From the NCBI GenBank assembly GCA_017883345.1, contig JADGNT010000072.1, positions 1-11,784 of the forward strand: a stretch of 11,784 bases of DNA. The letters run 5' to 3'. The stretch comes from Candidatus Solibacter sp. (GTDB lineage Bacteria > Acidobacteriota > Terriglobia > Bryobacterales > Bryobacteraceae). Below the pieces are notes generated by a model. It did not search any database and was not told the origin of the DNA. It was given only the letters and a program-made list of their open reading frames with translations. Of this stretch, positions 8,382 to 11,784 are shown piece by piece; position 1 is the first letter of the stretch, and every line of letters starts with the position of its first letter. Position numbers and translations under genes: made by a program.

Positions 8382-8490
8382 AATAATTATCTGCTTTCTG
8401 ATAACGAGATCGTTTCTTTCTATTTTAGTCGATTTATCATTGCATTCGCATCAAAAGTTTCTATCGGTTGGATTGTGTGACGGATTTTTC
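8382..8490 (-). promoter_or_regulatory. AT-rich upstream region of the DUF2934 gene
   Basis: This is the only markedly AT-rich stretch in an otherwise GC-rich window, and it lies directly upstream of the minus-strand DUF2934 start. A minus-strand TAAAAT (8427 down to 8422), about 41 bp before the start codon, is a fair -10 candidate. No good -35 sits 16-18 bp upstream of it. The region may also carry a promoter for the plus-strand NfeD gene, but the 163-bp element lies between. Confidence 0.3.
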
Positions 8491-8547
8491 TACAGTTGCG
8501 GCCTCGATACGCCAAGCGGCGTTTGCGGCGGGGCAAGCGCGGCGAGA

Positions 8548-8556
8548 GGTTTCGGA
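8548..8556. repeat. Left 9-bp direct repeat (target-site duplication)
   Basis: GGTTTCGGA, directly abutting the left terminal inverted repeat that starts at 8557. An identical copy abuts the right end at 8720-8728. Confidence 0.85.
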
Positions 8557-8719
8557 GGGTGCTTAACCGTTTGGGGGGGAGGTGGGCCGAAATACGCCGC
8601 AAACCCGGGACTGACATGAATTTCCGGCGCAGTTTGCCGGAAATTCGCTGTCTGTCCCAGGGTTTGCCCCACGGGATACGCTCGCGCGTTCGTCGTGTCC
8701 CCAAAACGGTTAAGCACCC
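8557..8719. mobile_element. 163-bp MITE-like non-autonomous transposable element
   Basis: The element is bounded by terminal inverted repeats. The left end begins GGGTGCTTAACCGTTT (8557-8572) and continues into a G run to 8576. The right end (8699-8719) is its reverse complement over about 20 bp, with one extra T in the T run. Exact 9-bp direct repeats (GGTTTCGGA) abut both ends, as a target-site duplication would. The interior is also palindromic: an 11-bp stem, 8618-8628 with 8636-8646, around a 7-nt loop; GGGACTGACA (8607-8616) pairs at 9 of 10 positions with 8649-8658; GCAAACCC (8599-8606) pairs with 8660-8667. It has no credible coding capacity. A 9-bp duplication fits several transposase groups (for example IS4-like, IS1, IS256 or IS903-like), so the parent family cannot be named. 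A fixed regulatory hairpin is the alternative, but it would not explain the flanking duplication. Confidence 0.82.
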
Positions 8720-8728
8720 GGTTTCGGA
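8720..8728. repeat. Right 9-bp direct repeat (target-site duplication)
   Basis: GGTTTCGGA, directly abutting the right terminal inverted repeat that ends at 8719 and identical to 8548-8556. The match stops at the next base, so the duplication is 9 bp. Confidence 0.85.
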
Positions 8729-8764
8729 CAGGCTAATCCGATGGGTGTATATTTGAGGTAGATT

Positions 8765-10036
8765 GTGCAAATACGCGCGGGTTTGACATTGGCGATGGCG
8801 ATGGCGGCAGCCGTTGGTGCGGCCCCGAAGATCATCGCGGTGGACGTGAACGGGATGGTGCATCCCATCACCGCTGAAATTGTGGGCGGTGCGCTGACAC
8901 AAGCCAAGAACGAAAATGCATCGCTGGTCCTGGTGCGGCTGAACACACCGGGCGGATTGATGGACGCGATGCGCGCCACCATCGAAAAGATGCTCGCCTC
9001 ACCGGTTCCGGTGGTGACCTATGTGGCGCCCAGCGGAGGGCGCGCGGCGTCGGCCGGATTCTTTCTTCTCGAAGCGGGCGACGTGGCGGCGATGGCGCCG
9101 GGGACGGCGACCGGAGCGGCGCATCCGGTCCTGATGGGAACCGAGATGGATGCCGTGATGAAGCAGAAAGTGGAGAACGACGCGGCGGCGTACCTGCGCA
9201 GCATTTGCGGCAAGCGGGGGCGCAACAGTCAGTTGGCGGAGACGGCCGTGCTCGAAAGCAAATCGTTCACGGAGCGCGAGGCGCTGGATCAAAAACTGGT
9301 GGATTTGGTCGCGCCGGGCGAGCGGCAACTGCTGGCGGAACTGGACGGGCGCACGGTGACGCGGTTCGACGGCACGGTGACCACCCTGCACACCGCGGGC
9401 GCGGAGATTGTGGAGTACCGGCTCACCCTGCGCGAGAAGATCATCGCCAGCGTTGCGGACCCCAACATCGCGCTGGTGCTGCTGGTAATCGGCGCGTTGG
9501 GTATTTACGTGGAGTTCTCCTCGCCGGGGCTGATTGCGCCGGGAGTGTTCGGCGGAATTCTGGTGCTGCTGGGCCTATCGGCAATTTCGGTGCTGCCGAT
9601 CAACTGGCTGGGGGCGGCGCTGCTCCTGCTGGCATGCACGCTCTTCGTGCTGGAGGTGAAGTTCACCTCGCACGGAGTGTTGGGAGCAGGCGGCGCTCTC
9701 GCCATGGTGTTGGGCGCGGTGATGCTGATCGATAGCCCGGCGCCGGAATTGCGCATTCACTGGAGCACGGCGCTGGCCGTGACGCTGCCGTTTTCGGCGA
9801 TCACGGTGTTCCTGTTGACCATCGCGGCGCGCGCGCGGCGCAATAAAGTGGAGACCGGGGGCGAGGGCATGATCGGGCAGACCGGCGAGGCGTTGACCGA
9901 ACTGGCGCCCGAGGGCAAGGTATTCGTCCACGGCGAGTATTGGGACGCGGTAGCGGTGCGCCCGGTGGCCGCGGGGGCACGCGTGAAGGTAACGGCCATC
10001 GACCGGTTGAAACTGACGGTGGAGCCCGCGGGGTAA
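8765..10036 (+). CDS. NfeD family membrane serine protease (long form, ClpP-class domain)
   Basis: Long NfeD proteins join a periplasmic or extracytoplasmic Ser-Lys protease to a membrane region and an OB-fold tail. Their archaeal relative PH1510 cleaves the C-terminal hydrophobic region of its partner stomatin. The 423-residue product has a signal peptide (about 1-20, ending GAA-P) and a ClpP-like domain (about 21-190). The nucleophile is probably S96 in PSGGRAASAG, and the base is probably K135 (KQKVENDAAAYLRS). There are about four membrane helices between 233 and 355, and a C-terminal NfeD OB-fold at about 365-421 (GQTGEALTELAPEGKVFVHGEYW). The GTG start has a GAGG ribosome-binding site at 8755-8758, 6 bp away. 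The slipin gene follows after 50 bp, the conserved NfeD-slipin pairing. A MITE-like element ends 45 bp before the start codon and may have changed the promoter. The role in membrane quality control is family inference. Confidence 0.93.
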   Translation: MQIRAGLTLAMAMAAAVGAAPKIIAVDVNGMVHPITAEIVGGALTQAKNENASLVLVRLNTPGGLMDAMRATIEKMLASPVPVVTYVAPSGGRAASAGFFLLEAGDVAAMAPGTATGAAHPVLMGTEMDAVMKQKVENDAAAYLRSICGKRGRNSQLAETAVLESKSFTEREALDQKLVDLVAPGERQLLAELDGRTVTRFDGTVTTLHTAGAEIVEYRLTLREKIIASVADPNIALVLLVIGALGIYVEFSSPGLIAPGVFGGILVLLGLSAISVLPINWLGAALLLLACTLFVLEVKFTSHGVLGAGGALAMVLGAVMLIDSPAPELRIHWSTALAVTLPFSAITVFLLTIAARARRNKVETGGEGMIGQTGEALTELAPEGKVFVHGEYWDAVAVRPVAAGARVKVTAIDRLKLTVEPAG

Positions 10037-10086
10037 GCAGGCGGCGGGCTTCTGGAATGGGTTGCGCAACGTAAAAGGAGACGGCT

Positions 10087-10884
10087 ATGTACGATCTGAG
10101 TCCGGTGTTGTTGATCTTCGTGATTATCGTTGGAATCTGGCTGCTGAACTCGATCAAGATTCTGCGCGAGTACGAACGCGGGGTGATTTTCCGGCTGGGG
10201 CGATTGCTGAGTGCGCCGAAGGGACCCGGGTTGATCTTCGTCTTCGCGCCGGTGGACCGCATGGTGCGGGTCTCGCTGCGCATCGACACACTCGAGGTGC
10301 CGGCGCAGGATGTGGTGACGAGCGATAACGTCTCGGTGAAGGTGAACGCGGTGATTTATTTCCGCGTGATCGATCCGCGGCTGGCGGTGGTCGAGGTGAC
10401 CAACTTTCTCTACGCGACGTCGCAACTGGCGCAGACCACGTTGCGCAGCGTGCTGGGCGAAGTGGACCTGGATGGGCTGTTGGGGCAGCGCGAGAAGCTC
10501 AACGTGAGGCTGCAATCGATTCTGGACCAGCACACTGCGCCGTGGGGCGTGAAGGTGACCATGGTGGAGGTCAAGCAGGTGGACCTGGCGGAGCAGATGA
10601 TCCGCGTGCTGGCGCGGCAAGCGGAGGCGGAGCGCGAGCGGCGCGCCAAGATCATTCACGCCGAGGGCGAGTACATGGCGGCGGAGAAGTTGGCCATGGC
10701 GGCGGAGGTGATCCAGAAGCAACCGGCGGCGATTCAGTTGCGATACCTGCAGACGCTGGTGGAGATCGGGGCGGAGAAGAATAGCACCATCGTTTTCCCG
10801 CTTCCACTCGATATACTAACTTCTTTGGGGCGAGCGCTGGATCGAGTGGGGAGCGGCGGGACGCCCGGCACGGGAACTACGTAA
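10087..10884 (+). CDS. Slipin / stomatin-like SPFH-domain membrane protein
   Basis: SPFH proteins oligomerise on membranes and scaffold microdomains or proteases. The 265-residue product has an N-terminal membrane hairpin or helix (about 5-24) and an SPFH domain (about 25-185; [11 protein letters not shown] at 29-39, then [21 protein letters not shown]). An alanine- and glutamate-rich helix suited to coiled-coil assembly follows (about 175-210, [14 protein letters not shown]). The conserved hydrophobic tail [13 protein letters not shown] (232-244) corresponds to the region cleaved by the partner protease in the archaeal homologue. A strong AAGGAG lies at 10075-10080, 6 bp before the ATG. The position directly after the NfeD gene, on the same strand, supports a joint function. 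The length is typical of bacterial slipins. The last 14 residues are Gly- and Thr-rich and probably unstructured. Confidence 0.94.
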   Translation: MYDLSPVLLIFVIIVGIWLLNSIKILREYERGVIFRLGRLLSAPKGPGLIFVFAPVDRMVRVSLRIDTLEVPAQDVVTSDNVSVKVNAVIYFRVIDPRLAVVEVTNFLYATSQLAQTTLRSVLGEVDLDGLLGQREKLNVRLQSILDQHTAPWGVKVTMVEVKQVDLAEQMIRVLARQAEAERERRAKIIHAEGEYMAAEKLAMAAEVIQKQPAAIQLRYLQTLVEIGAEKNSTIVFPLPLDILTSLGRALDRVGSGGTPGTGTT

Positions 10885-10887
10885 CAC

Positions 10888-11535
10888 ATGAAAAACAACG
10901 AGACCGGCGAGTTCGAACTGGTAGTAGGCAACAAACAACTGCTGAGCGGCTTTTTTATTGTGGTACTGCTGTTTGCGGTGGCGTTCGCCATGGGGTACGT
11001 GGTGGGACAGAACACCCAGCGGCCGGCCAAACTGGCGTCGGAAGGCGGAAGCGCGAGCGCCGCGGCCGGCATTGCTGCAAACACTGCGGCGGCGGATTCG
11101 CGGCCGCAACCGGCATCGCCGGTGACGCCGGTTCCCGTGTCGTCCACGCCCCCGGCGCCGGATGCGGCCACGGGACAGAAGCCGCCATCGGACTCGGCAT
11201 CTCAGGCCACCCCGCAGCCCACGACCCAGCCGGCGCAAGGCTCGCAGCCGGCTGCCGGCGAGAAACCGGCCGCGACGCCGCCAACCACGGGAATCGTTGC
11301 CTCGTCCGAATTGCCGCCGGGATCGTACTGGCAGGTGATCGCAGTCAAGCCGGGAGGGGTCGAGGCGATGCGGCAGACGCTTAAGGATAAGGGCTTTCAA
11401 GTGGCGCTAACCCCGGGGACGAGCAACCTGACGCGCGTGCTGGTGGGGCCGTACAACGACACACCTTCCTTAGGCCGGGCCAAGACGGCGCTGGAAACTG
11501 CCGGATTCCAGCCGGTGCGGTACAAGCGTGATTGA
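10888..11535 (+). CDS. Membrane-anchored SPOR-domain protein
   Basis: SPOR domains bind peptidoglycan, typically glycan strands stripped of stem peptides at division sites. The 215-residue product has a short cytoplasmic N-terminus, one membrane helix (about 20-41, [20 protein letters not shown]) and a long Ala/Pro/Thr/Ser-rich linker (about 48-145). The C-terminal SPOR domain lies at about 146-214: SYWQVIAV, a central [10 protein letters not shown], and [29 protein letters not shown]. This type II topology with a disordered spacer is usual for SPOR proteins such as DedD or FtsN. It starts 3 bp after the slipin stop with only a weak GGAA upstream, so translation may be coupled. The specific partner in cell division or envelope maintenance cannot be told from the sequence. 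The link to NfeD and slipin is by operon position only. Confidence 0.88.
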   Translation: MKNNETGEFELVVGNKQLLSGFFIVVLLFAVAFAMGYVVGQNTQRPAKLASEGGSASAAAGIAANTAAADSRPQPASPVTPVPVSSTPPAPDAATGQKPPSDSASQATPQPTTQPAQGSQPAAGEKPAATPPTTGIVASSELPPGSYWQVIAVKPGGVEAMRQTLKDKGFQVALTPGTSNLTRVLVGPYNDTPSLGRAKTALETAGFQPVRYKRD

Positions 11536-11784
11536 TTCGCTGGTCCGGATTGGCGGCGGCGCGCCGGCCGCGCCCGCCCGGTCGCGCCTGCCCGAGTGGG
11601 CGCGGCGCGGCAAGACCCACTTCGAATCGCTGCATCGCCTGAAGCGCGGGCTGCGCGAACGGAACTTGCACACGGTGTGCGAAGAGGCGCGCTGCCCGAA
11701 CATCCACGAGTGCTTCCACCGCGGCGCGGCCACCTTCATGATTCTGGGCGAGCGCTGCACGCGCGGCTGTGGATTTTGCAGCGT
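11528..11784 (+). CDS. lipA: Lipoyl synthase, 5' part (cut by window end)
   Basis: LipA is a radical SAM enzyme that inserts two sulfur atoms into octanoyl groups on lipoyl-dependent enzymes. The 85 complete codons seen include both cluster motifs. Auxiliary [4Fe-4S] cysteines C51, C56 and C62 lie in [17 protein letters not shown], and radical SAM cysteines C77, C81 and C84 in [11 protein letters not shown]. The sequence around [12 protein letters not shown] is nearly diagnostic for LipA. The upstream LPEWARRGK is also usual for the family. The GTG at 11528 is the only plausible start: it lies inside the SPOR gene and overlaps its end by 8 bp, which suggests translational coupling. No Shine-Dalgarno is obvious. 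The remainder of the protein is outside the window. Confidence 0.95.
   Translation, partial: MIDSLVRIGGGAPAAPARSRLPEWARRGKTHFESLHRLKRGLRERNLHTVCEEARCPNIHECFHRGAATFMILGERCTRGCGFCS

Noticed and set aside
8521..8604. GTTTGCGGCG (8521-8530) complementary to CGCCGCAAAC (8595-8604), suggesting a larger palindrome beyond the element
   Set aside because: It crosses the target duplication and the TIR, so it is not part of the element's symmetry; a 10-bp match is plausible by chance in such GC-rich sequence.
8420..8902. Open frames through the intergenic region and the MITE-like element (also 8496-8756 and 8490-8717)
   Set aside because: They run through inverted repeats and the target duplications, have arginine-rich products without domains, and one crosses the NfeD start. 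The element is not coding.

Overview
The window is a GC-rich bacterial chromosome segment with tightly packed genes and several non-ATG starts (TTG, GTG). A periplasmic propeller-type hybrid histidine kinase, a DUF2934 protein, a GAF-GAF sigma-54 activator and a LexA with the classical Ser/Lys layout, found together, suggest an Acidobacteriota genome, most likely of the Solibacter type. That assignment is inference from gene content; there is no rRNA gene or other marker to confirm it.

Left part (1-6053): a minus-strand pair, a small STAS-domain protein followed by a sigma-54-dependent activator with two GAF domains, joined by a TGATG stop/start overlap. Divergent from it is a large hybrid sensor kinase: signal peptide, beta-propeller repeats, Y_Y_Y domain, one membrane segment, HisKA, HATPase and receiver. 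Together they look like a signalling locus, but its inducers and targets are not visible here.

Middle part (6054-8381): a multi-spanning membrane protein resembling GT-C glycosyltransferases, then lexA with a candidate promoter of its own, then a small DUF2934 gene convergent with lexA.

The 8382-8764 intergenic region has an AT-rich segment near the DUF2934 start and then a 163-bp element (8557-8719). This element has about 20-bp terminal inverted repeats, an internal hairpin and exact 9-bp direct repeats (GGTTTCGGA) abutting both ends: the structure of a MITE-like non-autonomous transposable element. It lies 45 bp upstream of the next gene's start and is the most notable find in the window.

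Right part (8765-11784): an apparent plus-strand operon. It comprises a long NfeD protein with a ClpP-class serine protease domain, its usual partner slipin (SPFH protein), a membrane-anchored SPOR-domain protein and the 5' end of lipA (lipoyl synthase), cut by the window edge. NfeD and slipin probably act together in membrane quality control; SPOR suggests a peptidoglycan-facing role; lipA is metabolic.

I saw no CRISPR array, tRNA, rRNA, intact transposase, phage gene or recognisable defence system.
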